Source: Tolypeutes matacus (Eukaryota; Chordata; Mammalia; Cingulata; Chlamyphoridae). From it: a DNA stretch of 64,000 nucleotides. The notes below the pieces were generated by a model. That model was not told the origin of the DNA. It worked only from the letters and a program-made list of their open reading frames with translations, and did not search any database. Both the position numbers and the translations under genes were made by a program. Positions 54,900-64,000 of this stretch are shown here, in pieces; the first letter of the stretch is position 1; each line of letters opens with the position of its first letter. The stretch lies in NCBI GenBank assembly GCA_026826555.1, contig JAKSZT010053883.1:33249161-33313160 (forward strand), read 5' to 3'.

Positions 54900-55720
54900 C
54901 AAAGCATACTAAAGTGGGGCAAATAAAAACCACAAATAGCTTCACATTAGTTCAGATCAGGTTTTGCAGCTAAATGAGTTTCCTGGAAACTTATAAAGAA
55001 AAACAAAACAACAAACCAAATTGCTAGTTTTCAGTACTTTTTGAATTTTGGAATTATGGGATAAGGATTGTGCCCTGTATAACTGATGCCAAAACCAGTC
55101 AGGGACAGTATGAGAAAGGGAAATTTAACCCCAAAGCAATTATGAACATATTTTCAAAAATCCTAAAATAAAATACTGGCCCAAAACAGTACATATTAAA
55201 AATAATATCTCTCAAGACCATTAGAATGAACGATGTAGCACCAGAGTTGTGGTTGTGGGTCTGAGTTGGCAATCACAAATCGATTTTAATTTAGAATTCA
55301 AGGCAGGAGATATGGCAGATACTTGCCTCTTCATCTCACTGGGACGCTCAGCAGCTACCCAGGGACACAGGTTCTTTTGCTACTCACCCAAAAGACAGGT
55401 ACAGCTGCCACAAAAGAGCCAAGGTGTGTGTAAGTCACCTTGACTCAAAGAAGCCACAGCTTCTGTTTCCCACCAACATTTTATATTGTTCTGGTCGTGA
55501 AAGCACAAGGCCTGCATGCCAGCTCACACCTTCTGCACCCCGTGAGCAGCCACACACAAAAGGAGGTAGACACAACAACCCACACTTACCTTAACTCTGC
55601 AGTTTCCAAGGAAACAGTGTTGTGGGAGAACAAGATCAGCATCATACATAACTGCATCAGCCCAGGCCTGATATTAGTTATTCCTGTCCTCATAGAAGGA
55701 TAAATTAACATTAGGAAATC
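54900..55720. other. Intergenic, nothing recognised
   Basis: I see no gene and no repeat that I can name. Some frames are open by chance. Confidence 0.45.
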
Positions 55721-55724
55721 TACC

Positions 55725-57400
55725 ACTGTGATTTGTCAATCAACCAATACAGGAAAATGCAGAAAAATCATTCAAAAAAATTAAACCCTGCTTCATAATA
55801 AACGTTTAGCAAACTAGGAATAGAAGAGAACTGCAATCTGTTAAAGGGTATCTATGCAAAACCTATACTTTATACTTAGATGAATGTTTGGAAGCATTCC
55901 TATGAAAATCAAGAACAAATAAATCTATAAATACAATTCATTCCAAGAAAAACCCATCAGAGCTTTTTGTGGAAGTAGATAAATGGATTCTAAAATTCAT
56001 ATGAAAGAGTAAAGGTCCAAGAATAGCCAAGATAATTCTGAAAAAAGAACAAGAGAGTGATAAAAAGATTTACTATTAAACTTTAGAAATTAAATAGGAT
56101 AGAATTTGTGCAGATCAATGGAAAGAAATATAGACCAAACATACTGGAAACTTAATATATGTCAGAAAGGACACAATCCTACTGAATGGAGAGGGGGAAT
56201 TGGAGTATACTAATAAAGAGTACAGGAACAATCGGTTCTCTATTTGGAATATCTATACATATCAACATGAAAAAAAAAAACAACCCAATAGGGGGAAAAT
56301 GCCTAATGGTATGTACAAGCAAATCTCAGAATAAGAAAACACCACAGTCATGCTCAAATCATTGGTCATAGGGGAAATGCCAACCAAAACCACAGTGAGA
56401 TACCACGTCACATCCACTAGGATGGCTACAATAAAAAAGACGGAGAACAACAAATGTTTGCAAGGATGTGAGGAAATTGGAACCTCATACATTGCTGGTG
56501 GGAATTTGAAATGGTCCAGGTGCTTTGGAAGTCAGGGTAGCAGTTCCTCAAAAAGTTATATATAGAGTTAGCATATGATCCAGCAATTCCATTCCTAGGT
56601 ATATACCCAAAGAGAAATAAAAACATACGCTTACAAAGATTTTACATGAGTGTCCATAGCAGCATTGTTCACGATAGCCAAAAACTGGGAACAACCCAAT
56701 GTCCACTAACTTGTAAGAGGATAAACAAAATGTGGTATACCCACACAATTATTAAGTACTGATACGTGCCACAACATATCATGACCTTTGAAAGCATTAT
56801 GCTAAATGAAAGAAGCCAATCACAAAAGACCGTGTGTTATATGATTCCATTTATATGAAATGTCCAGAATACGCAAATTTTTAGATACAGAAAATAGGTT
56901 ACGGGAAGCGGCTGTGGCTCAATTGGTTGGGCTCCCATTTACCATACGAGAGGCCCTGGGTTCGATTCCCGGGGCCTCCTGGTGAAGGCGAGCTGGCCCA
57001 CGCGGCGCAGTGAGCTGATGGCCTGCACAGTGCGGTGAGCTGGTGCAGCAAGATGATGCAACAAAAGGGAGACAAGCAGACACAGAAAAACACAAAGCAA
57101 ATAGACACAGAGAGCACAAGCAGCAAGGGGGAGATAAATAAAAATAAATATTAAAAAAAAAAAAAGAAAATAGGTTAGTGGTTGCTTAGGACTGAGGGTC
57201 TGTGGGGAGAAGTAGGTAGAGAATGGAGATTGACTGCTAATGGGTATGGGGTTTATTTTATGGGGAACAAAAATGTTCTGCAATTAGATGGAGGTGATGA
57301 TGGCACAACCTTGCCAATATACTACAAATCATTGAATTGTGCACTTTAAATGGGTGAATTGTGTGGTATGTGAGTTATATCTCAATAAAGCTGTCTTGTT
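55725..57400 (+). mobile_element. Old L1 (L1M or HAL1-like), 3' part
   Basis: It contains ATTCATATGAAAGAG-type text, an ORF2-like block ([20 protein letters not shown] near 56365) and the common L1M end GTGAGTTATATCTCAATAAAG. It is full of stops. A young SINE is inserted at 56902. Confidence 0.75.
56902..57164 (+). mobile_element. DAS-type SINE in L1
   Basis: It has one head with GAAGCGGCTGTGGCTCAATT, then a body with CACGCGGCGCAGTGAGCTG and a GACACAGAGAGCACAAGCAG end. A perfect 13-bp AGAAAATAGGTTA lies at 56889-56901 and 57165-57177. Confidence 0.95.
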
Positions 57401-57409
57401 TTTTTAAAC

Positions 57410-58270
57410 CACCATGGTCAATAAATGTGTGAAAAGTTGTTTCACGTCACTAAAACCAGGAATCAAATTATAACAATGCAAATGCATATTAAAATAGCAT
57501 ACTCATAAATTTGGTAAAAATTAAAGTCTGCTGATACTGTGGCTGAGGATGTGGGGAATGATGGGAATATTAACTATTTTGGAGCAATCTGACAATTTCC
57601 AGTAAAGTTGGAAATGGGATTCCTTATGAATTCTGCCTCCAGGTGAAACTTTCCCACATGTTCCAGTCTGCTCACTGCTGTATTGTTAGTAATGGTGAAA
57701 AATTGGAATCAACAGTATTAGCCAATAAGAAAACGGAAATGAACGAATGATCCACCTTTACATGCATAAACACAGAGATCTTGAAAATATGAGGTTGAGT
57801 GAACAAAGCAAGTCGCAGAAGGATACATGTAAGATGAAAGCCTTTATGTCAATATTTTTTAAACACGCAAAAAAAAGATTTTATATTGTGCATGGTGGCA
57901 CAGAAATTTAAAAACACCTAATTGGAGTGGGTGTAGCTCAGTGGTTGAGCGCCTGCTTCGCATGTACAAGATCCCGGGTTCAATCTCCAGTACCTTCTAA
58001 AACAACAAGAACAACAAAAACAAAAACACACCTAATTCCTGATGGTGAATGCCTCTGAGGAGAGAAGGCAGGGAATGGGACTGGGGAGTGGAGCAAAAGG
58101 GGATTGCCACTTCATCTGTCACTCTCTATTTCTTTGACATTTCTAAAAACTATATGAGGCAAAAATATTAAAATGTTAACATTGATCATTCTAGGGGATG
58201 GATACATAGGTGTTTGTTGTCATTAGACTCTGCAATTTTTCTATATTTCAAAAACTTAGAAAAAAAGAAT
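57410..58270 (+). mobile_element. Second old L1-like fragment
   Basis: The text CATGTTCCAGTCTGCTCAC and GTATTGTTAGTAATGGTGAA resembles the decayed L1 ORF2 end, followed by a 3' region. A DAS-I copy is inserted. Confidence 0.5.
57924..58020 (+). mobile_element. DAS-I-like short SINE
   Basis: It is a head GTGGGTGTAGCTCAGTGG with box B GGGTTCAATCTCC. AAAACACCTAATT and AAAACACACCTAATT flank it. Confidence 0.9.
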
Positions 58271-58342
58271 TTTCTGGACCTGACCTTTGCAGGACAGGTA
58301 CAGAGGCAGTGGGATTACGGTGTCTGTTAAAAGCTAACAGCG

Positions 58343-58705
58343 AGGGAAGTAGATGTGGCCCAAGCTACATGGGAGGTCCTGGGTTCAGTTCCCAGTACCT
58401 CCTGGAGAAGATGAGCTGGCATGACGGGCAGACACGGTGAGCTGATGCAACAAGATGATGCAACAAAGAGACACAAAGAGGAAAGACAATGAGAGACACA
58501 ACAAGCAAGGAAGCTGAGGTGGCTCAAGTGTTTGAGAGCTTCTCTCCCACATGGGAGGTCCCAGGATTGGGCTCCCGGTGCCTCCTAAAGAGAAGGTGAG
58601 CAGACACAGAGCACACACAGTGAATGGACACAGAGAGCAGACAGCGACCTCAAAAAAACAACAAGAGGGTGGGGGAGAAATAAATAAATAAATAAATAAA
58701 TAAAT
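58343..58705 (+). mobile_element. DAS-type dimeric SINE
   Basis: It has two heads (GAAGTAGATGTGGCCCAAGC and CTGAGGTGGCTCAAGTG) and an AAATAAATAAAT tail. AAAAGCTAACAGCG and AAAAGTTAACAGTG flank it, so it is of middle age. Confidence 0.92.
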
Positions 58706-58723
58706 AAAAGTTAACAGTGGAAT

Positions 58724-58750
58724 GAGTGTGTGTGTGTGTGTGTGTGTGTA
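58724..58750. repeat. (GT)n
   Basis: About twelve GT units just after the SINE. Confidence 0.9.
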
Positions 58751-58754
58751 GGGA

Positions 58755-59280
58755 GGCACCCATGACCAGGAAGGGGCGGCTGAAGGTTCTTCCTGATCTC
58801 TGTGGCCCCTGGTGGCAGAGCCAGGAGCAAGCCAGGAGACACAGGCTGAGGCCCCATCTCTCCCTCCTTCTCAGGCATGCCTTTGGAAGGAGTCATCTAC
58901 CCTCTGTCCTCATTCCCAACCTCCTCAACCCTCTGCTCTAAGCCATGGACATTGACCTTTGATATCCTGTGACGTGACATCCCATCCTGATGACCTGTTC
59001 CTTCTCCTTGCAATGCCGGCCTCCCTCAGCTGCTAGAAGAGGGGCACTGCTTCCTGCATTACACCAGACGGGGGCTCAAACCCAGGTGCCTTAGGGACCA
59101 GGCAGGTAATGTAAATGATTATCACTGTACAGGAATGTGGGCCCTGGGTTGCCAGATTTTTCTGATTTTTTCCCAAGCAAAATCAGAATCTATATTTAAA
59201 TGCGCAATCTGCTGATAGATTTTAAAGTTGGGAACTAACTCGGTTTTTAAAAGCAGAATTGAGTATGGAGACATTGGATT
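58755..59280. other. Intergenic, nothing recognised
   Basis: There is GC-moderate, apparently single-copy sequence without a supported gene. Confidence 0.45.
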
Positions 59281-59324
59281 CCTTATACATTGCTGGTTGT
59301 TTTTGACAAATTTGTCCAGTTTTA

Positions 59325-59461
59325 TTTTATTTTAATTTAATTTTATTTATTTTATTTTATTATTTATTTTATTTTATTTTTCAGTGAGGTACTGTGGAAT
59401 GAACCCAAGACCTCATACATGGGAATCAGTCACTCAACCACTTGAGCTATATCTGCTCTCC
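59325..59461 (-). mobile_element. DAS-I-like short SINE
   Basis: It is a reverse head GGTACTGTGGAATGAACCCA ending GAGCTATATCTGCTCTCC with a TTTTATTTTA-rich tail. TCCAGTT lies on both sides. Confidence 0.85.
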
Positions 59462-60332
59462 AGTTCCATTGTTTTGTTTTGTTTTTGTCTCTTTTTTAAT
59501 TATATTTTTATTACAGAATTTGTGAACTTACAAAACAATCATGCACATGTATGGAATTCCCATACAACCCTTCACCAACACACTATACCGTTGTGGAACA
59601 TTTATTACATATCATGAGATAATATCATCAGGCTATTTTTACTAACTATGGTCCATAGCACACATTTGGCATATTTTCCCATACCCCCCTATTATTAACA
59701 CAATACATCTTTGGCATTGATATAAGAATATTACAGTATTGCTGTTAACTATAGCCCATAGGTTATATTAATTGTATTTTTCCTATGCTTCTCCACATTC
59801 CCACCACCCTGCAATAGTGATGAACATCCATTCTAATTCACAGAAGGACATTCTTGCATTTGTACTATTAACCACAATTCTCATCCCCCTCTGGGCTCAC
59901 TGTGTTATTCAGTCCCTAGATTATTCTCTAGCTTTCTTTCAATTGACGTTTACATCCCTAGACTACCCTTTTCAGCTACTTAAATAAGCTGCTACTCGCT
60001 ATAAAATGTTACCATCAACTCTATCCATTTCTACACTTTTACAGTCAAAATTAAAACTTCTACATACATAAGCATGAGTACTCCTTCACAGCCCTCCTCT
60101 TATGTCCTAATAACCTTTACTCTAGGTTATAACTCCATGTGTTTATTCTGCGTATTTAGTTCATATTAGTGAGACCAAGTTTCATTGTTTTTTGTTGTGT
60201 TCTGGTGAGAGGGTTTCAAACTCCATTGCACCATTGCCAGAAGTCCTGTCCAAGGAACAATTTTAAAGCTTAATGTTTTACTGTACAAGGTTGTTTCTCA
60301 ATAATTGCAAATATTTTTGTCTTATTAGCTTC
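59462..60332 (-). mobile_element. L1 3' UTR
   Basis: In reverse orientation it resembles the long 3' UTR of the L1 at 40598: AATTCCCATACAACCCTTC, CCCCCTATTATTAACAC, then a region with CTATTAACCACAATTC. It is non-coding. Confidence 0.65.
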
Positions 60333-60340
60333 ATCTAAAA

Positions 60341-60533
60341 CAGGGGTTCTTAACCTTTTTTATTCCATAGACCCCTTTGCCAGTCAGATGAAAACCATGG
60401 ACCCCTTACTAAGTCCACACTATACTGAGTATTATTTAATAAATATATCACACCCTCACCAACATGTCCCTACAAGAATAATGTTTTTTTTGAATTTCAA
60501 TTCAAGCTCATGAACCCCTTGTTAAGAACCCTG
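60341..60533 (+). mobile_element. Complete hAT MITE with 8-bp target duplication
   Basis: The termini CAGGGGTTCTTAAC and GTTAAGAACCCTG are inverted repeats with one base of length difference. ATCTAAAA occurs at 60333-60340 and 60534-60541, the 8-bp duplication expected of hAT transposons. It is 193 bp and non-autonomous. Confidence 0.93.
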
Positions 60534-61218
60534 ATCTAAAACATTACTTCAGAAAAAAAAGGTAACTCAGAAAAGAAAAATCACAGACAGCTATATCTTT
60601 ATTTCGAATCTACTATTTAAATGCAGGAATTTGTAGTAACACAGGGTTGGACACAAAAACTGTGTCCACACACTGATGTTCATAGCAGCATTTTCACAAT
60701 AGCCAAAAGATGGAAATAACCCAAGTGCCCATCAAGGGATGAACGGATAAACAAAATGTGGTACAAACCTATCAATGGAATATTTTTCAGCCATAAAAAG
60801 GGATGGGGAAAAAAAAGTTAAAAAAATTAAAAAACAAAACAAAAAAGGGATGAAGTTCTGATACATGTGACAACACAGAATAACCTTGAAGACATCATGT
60901 TGAGTAAAATAAGCCAGCACAAAAGGACAAATATTGAATGATATCATTTACATGAAATAATTAGAATATTCAAATTCATAGAGCCAGGAATTAGAATATA
61001 GGTTGCCATGGTCCAGGGTGGGGGTGGGAAATGGGGAGTTAATGCTTAATTGGTACAGAGTTTGGGGTGATGGAAAGGTTTTGGTAATGGATGGTGGTGA
61101 TGGTAGCATATTATTTGGAATGTGATTAACACCACTGAATTGTATACTTGAAAGTGGTTAAAACGGAAACTTTTATATATGTTACCACAGTAAAAATTTT
61201 TAAAAATCCATAGAAATG

Positions 61219-61429
61219 GGAAGCGGCTGTGGCTCAATCAGTAGGGCTCCCGTTCACCATATGGGAGGCCCCGGGTTCGGTTCCCGGGGCCTCCTGGTGG
61301 GGGCAGGCCCGCCCGCGCGGCGTGGTTGGCTGACCCAGCGAGCACAAGCAGCAGGGGGGGATAAATGAATAAATAAATAAAATCTTTAAAAAATAATAAT
61401 AATAATAAATAAATAAATGTTTAAAAAAA
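61219..61429 (+). mobile_element. DAS-III-like SINE in L1
   Basis: A perfect 17-bp AAAAATCCATAGAAATG lies at 61202-61218 and 61430-61446. It has full head, GC-rich body and tail; clearly young. Confidence 0.96.
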
Positions 61430-61640
61430 AAAAATCCATAGAAATGTACAACACAAAGAGTGAACCCCAATGTATGGACTTCGTTGATAATATAATTATA
61501 ATAACATTGTTCATCAGTTGTAACAAATGTACCACTCTGATACAAAATGTCAATAACAGGGAAAACTGTGTGTGTGGTGGGGGATATATGGGAACTCTGT
61601 CCTTTCTGCATAATTTTTATGTAAACCCACAACTCCTCTA

Positions 61641-61693
61641 AAAATTAAATTAAAAGTAATTTTTAAAAATAAAATTACTTTTAATTTAATTTT
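61641..61693. repeat. Perfect 23-bp palindrome with 7-nt loop
   Basis: The arm at 61641-61663 (begins AAAATTAAATTAAAAG) is the exact reverse complement of 61671-61693 (begins AAAATTACTTTTAATT). Confidence 0.97.
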
Positions 61694-61967
61694 AAATTTA
61701 TTAAGGATAATAACAATATACTAATTTGTAACATACATATATGCAAGAGTAACAATAACAATTGTTTGAACTTAGACATACGGAAGATGTTTTTTCAGGA
61801 AGAAAATTTAAGACTGACATTGTCTAGAGTTGCCTGAGCTTGGTAATAAAAAGCAGATTGACTTTTAGCTGTTTTATTATTGTTTTAAAATTCTCTACAG
61901 ACAATACACCTCCTTACTGTTTGCGCCCAGAATGGACTGTTCTACTGGCCCTTTTCTTGGGGAAAAA

Positions 61968-62147
61968 ATGGTTCTCAAAGTGTGGTCCCCAGACCAGCAG
62001 CTTCAACATCACCTGGAAACTTGTTAGAAATGAACATCCTTGGCTCCACCCAACACCTACTAAATCAGCAACTCTGGGAGTGTAGCCAAGCAATCTGTGT
62101 TTTAACAAGTCCTTTGGATGATTCTACTGCCTGCTCAAGTTTTAGAG
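61968..62147 (+). mobile_element. MER5A-like hAT DNA transposon
   Basis: It has the order GGTTCTCAAAGTGTGGTCCC, CAGCTTCAACATCACCTGG, CTAAATCAGCAACTCTGGG and TGTGTTTTAACAAGTCC, typical of MER5A. The right terminus is decayed. Confidence 0.85.
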
Positions 62148-62149
62148 TC

Positions 62150-62940
62150 ACATCTAGGAGACAGCAACAAGGAAGCCTTGATATAAGGGCAGTGCTGAAT
62201 TCAGTGCTCTGAGGTGATAGCGTGTTGGCTCCTGGGGATCCAGCAGCAGAACTTGCCCCAAAAGAAGAAAAAGGGAGATGACTCAGCTGGAACTGCTCTA
62301 AACCACCATACAATGAGGACTGCTGAGATTCTAAAGAGGCACAGCACACCGGGGTGATTAGTCCTTAAGCATTTGTTAGGGGAACTAACAGAGATGCAGC
62401 TACCTTGTGACGGACAGTGAGACTGGCAGGAAGTTCACTGGAGTATGTCTGCACCTATGGCAACCGCCCTATAGGTTACATACAGCTGGGAAACAAAGGT
62501 GGCTAAGTGCCAGAGGCTTGTGTGCAAGTAGTGGGAAAACATTTTGGTGTGTGTTCTTTTCTCAAAACAAGTTGCACTCGAGGCGGGGGGCATTCAAGGT
62601 TATAGCAGTCAAAGTTTAGCATGCTTCCAAGGAGGGAGGTGGGCTGATGGGGGGTGGAGGGGGGAAGCAGGGGTGAGTTTAATCCTCCGTCAGGTAGGAG
62701 ATGCTCTATTCATCATACATAGTGTAAGTCGGGGAAAGTGACCACCAGCTCTAGGTCCTAGGGGACTTGATGTCTGTCCCCACTGCTACCAGTGAAGACA
62801 AGAGCCCCTGCCTGGCAGGTGAAATGTTTTGGCTTCTGGTCCCTGAAACAGTCTCCACCGGGCAAACATTGACCCAGTTAAAAATCAAAGAAAGAGTCCT
62901 GAGGACTGTGGTTGCCCAGAGTGATGAGTCTTAATTTGAT
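62150..62940. other. Intergenic, nothing recognised
   Basis: I see no gene or repeat that I can name. A purine-rich patch lies at 62630-62680. Confidence 0.45.
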
Positions 62941-63101
62941 TTGTTCTTTTCCTCCAGTTCCCCACTGCTGTGCGGCCCTTAGCACCGCTTGCCACCCCAC
63001 TCATTGAATTCGGTTGGAGGGACTTTGATTAGATCACTTGAGATTGCCTTAGGGCTTTTGATCGGACTCAGGTTAAACCTCCACCCCCTTGCTGGGTTTG
63101 A

Positions 63102-63108
63102 TATAAAT
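63102..63108 (+). promoter_or_regulatory. TATA box of an LTR
   Basis: TATAAAT lies about 20 bases before a possible start region in the LTR described at 62950-63750. Confidence 0.5.
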
Positions 63109-63516
63109 GGACACTCAGCCAGAGGAAAAAGGGAGCTGGAATATTTGATTCAGCAGTGTGAGAGAGAGGATTGCTCAAGTACGAAGTCCCCGCCCTGCTC
63201 TATGCCTCATAGCCTACAGGTGAACTTGGGAAGGGAGTGAAACAGCTGAGACTAATATAGGAGGCCTGGAAAGAGATAAGCCCTATGCCCGGTTGCTCAA
63301 AGCTGAGCTCCAGGAGACTGTAGACTCTGGAGGGAAGGGCAGAGACCTCCACAGAGATCGGCGGCCATCTTGCTTCAACATGTAGCAACAATGCCAGGAT
63401 CAGCAGTAGCTGACTGGTGAGACAGCACCTCTTATGGTACCTTGAGTTGGACTTTTCACAGCCTTGGGAATGTGAGCTTTTACCCCCAAAAAACACGCTT
63501 TATAAAAGCTAATACA

Positions 63517-63694
63517 GGGAGGCGGCTGTGGCTCGGTCAGTGCGGCTCCCGTTTACCATGTGGGAGGCCTCGGGTTCGGTTCCCGGGGCCTCCTGGTGAG
63601 GGCAGGCCCGCCCGCGCGGCGTGGTTGGCTGACCCAGCGGGCACGGGCAGCAGCGGGGGGATGGATGAATAAATAAATAAAATCTTTAAAAAAA
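63517..63694 (+). mobile_element. DAS-III-like SINE in the LTR
   Basis: A perfect 13-bp AAAAGCTAATACA lies at 63504-63516 and 63695-63707. Its head reads GGCGGCTGTGGCTCGGTC, with high CpG content retained, which suggests a recent insertion. Confidence 0.95.
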
Positions 63695-64000
63695 AAAAGC
63701 TAATACATTTCTGGTACTTTGCATCAGCACCACCTTGGCAAACTAAAACAGTATCTAATAGTTTCAACTGTTTTGCTATTCTTATCCTTTGGCCCAGAAA
63801 TTCTGGGAATTCCTCCAAAGGGGATAATGTGGCCTTCAGAAAAAAAAAAAAATTGCCAAAGATAGTTACTGTAGCTTTCATTATTCAATAAGCAAATGGA
63901 ATACTGGGCTATTTTGCTAATGTGAGTAAATTACTTAACCTCATTGGGTTTCATGAATGAAAGGAGGTGATAACCTTTACTTTTAAAAGTTTGAGTGGAT

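Larger units (their letters stand above)
60600..61700 (+). mobile_element. Old L1 3' end with nested SINE
   Basis: It reads CACAATAGCCAAAAGATGG, then AATGTGGTACAAACC, the 3' region AACACCACTGAATTGTATAC and a distal GTTGTAACAAATGTACCAC. The end is marked by a palindrome at 61641-61693. Confidence 0.75.
62950..63750 (+). mobile_element. LTR with TATA box, split by a SINE
   Basis: It has a TATA box at 63102-63108 (GATATAAATGG), a region with GGCGGCCATCTTGC, and a 3' end CCTTGAGTTGGACTTTTC, TTTCTGGTACTTTGCATC, GGCAAACTAAAACA. These are LTR features and resemble MaLR ends. The 5' boundary is estimated. Confidence 0.6.

Overview
This window is nuclear DNA from a placental mammal, almost certainly a xenarthran and most likely an armadillo (Dasypus). 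Two things point there. About thirty copies of a tRNA-derived SINE match the armadillo DAS-SINE pattern: a head with a GTGGCTCAA-type box A and a GGTTCGGTTCCC-type box B, followed by an A-rich tail. The two genes present are vertebrate orthologues with intact splice sites. The two neighbours have the order, orientation and approximate spacing that I recall for human chromosome 1p34 (NT5C1A then HPCAL4, both on the minus strand).

Left part (1-10.8 kb). The first coding exon of NT5C1A (2968-3111, minus) lies in a CpG-rich promoter; the rest of that gene continues beyond the left edge. The following 7 kb is intergenic, with old MaLR-type LTRs, L2 and MIR relics and two SINEs.

Middle part (10.8-23 kb). 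HPCAL4 (VILIP-2) is complete on the minus strand. It has a non-coding first exon in a CpG island (ending at 22198), three coding exons (16515-16676, 16225-16440, 14764-14961) giving an intact 191-residue EF-hand protein, and a likely long 3' UTR reaching a polyadenylation signal at 10828-10833. Intron 1 holds a perfect 58-bp inverted repeat. Intron 2 is only 74 bp and made of G-runs. RFX-type X-boxes and an octamer motif lie around the promoter.

Right part (23.6-64 kb). I see no gene here. It corresponds to the intergenic interval on the PPIE side in human and consists of layered transposons: L2 and MIR at the base, then hAT elements, ERVL and MaLR LTRs, several L1 fragments, and finally DAS-SINEs of different ages. 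Target-site duplications let the insertion order be read directly. In several places SINEs landed repeatedly at the same duplicated target.

I did not find a new gene system. The most noteworthy structures are the perfect inverted repeats, the serial re-use of SINE target sites, an L2 split by three later insertions, and a few unexplained ORFs and single-copy blocks. Repeat names come from remembered consensus patterns, since no search could be run.
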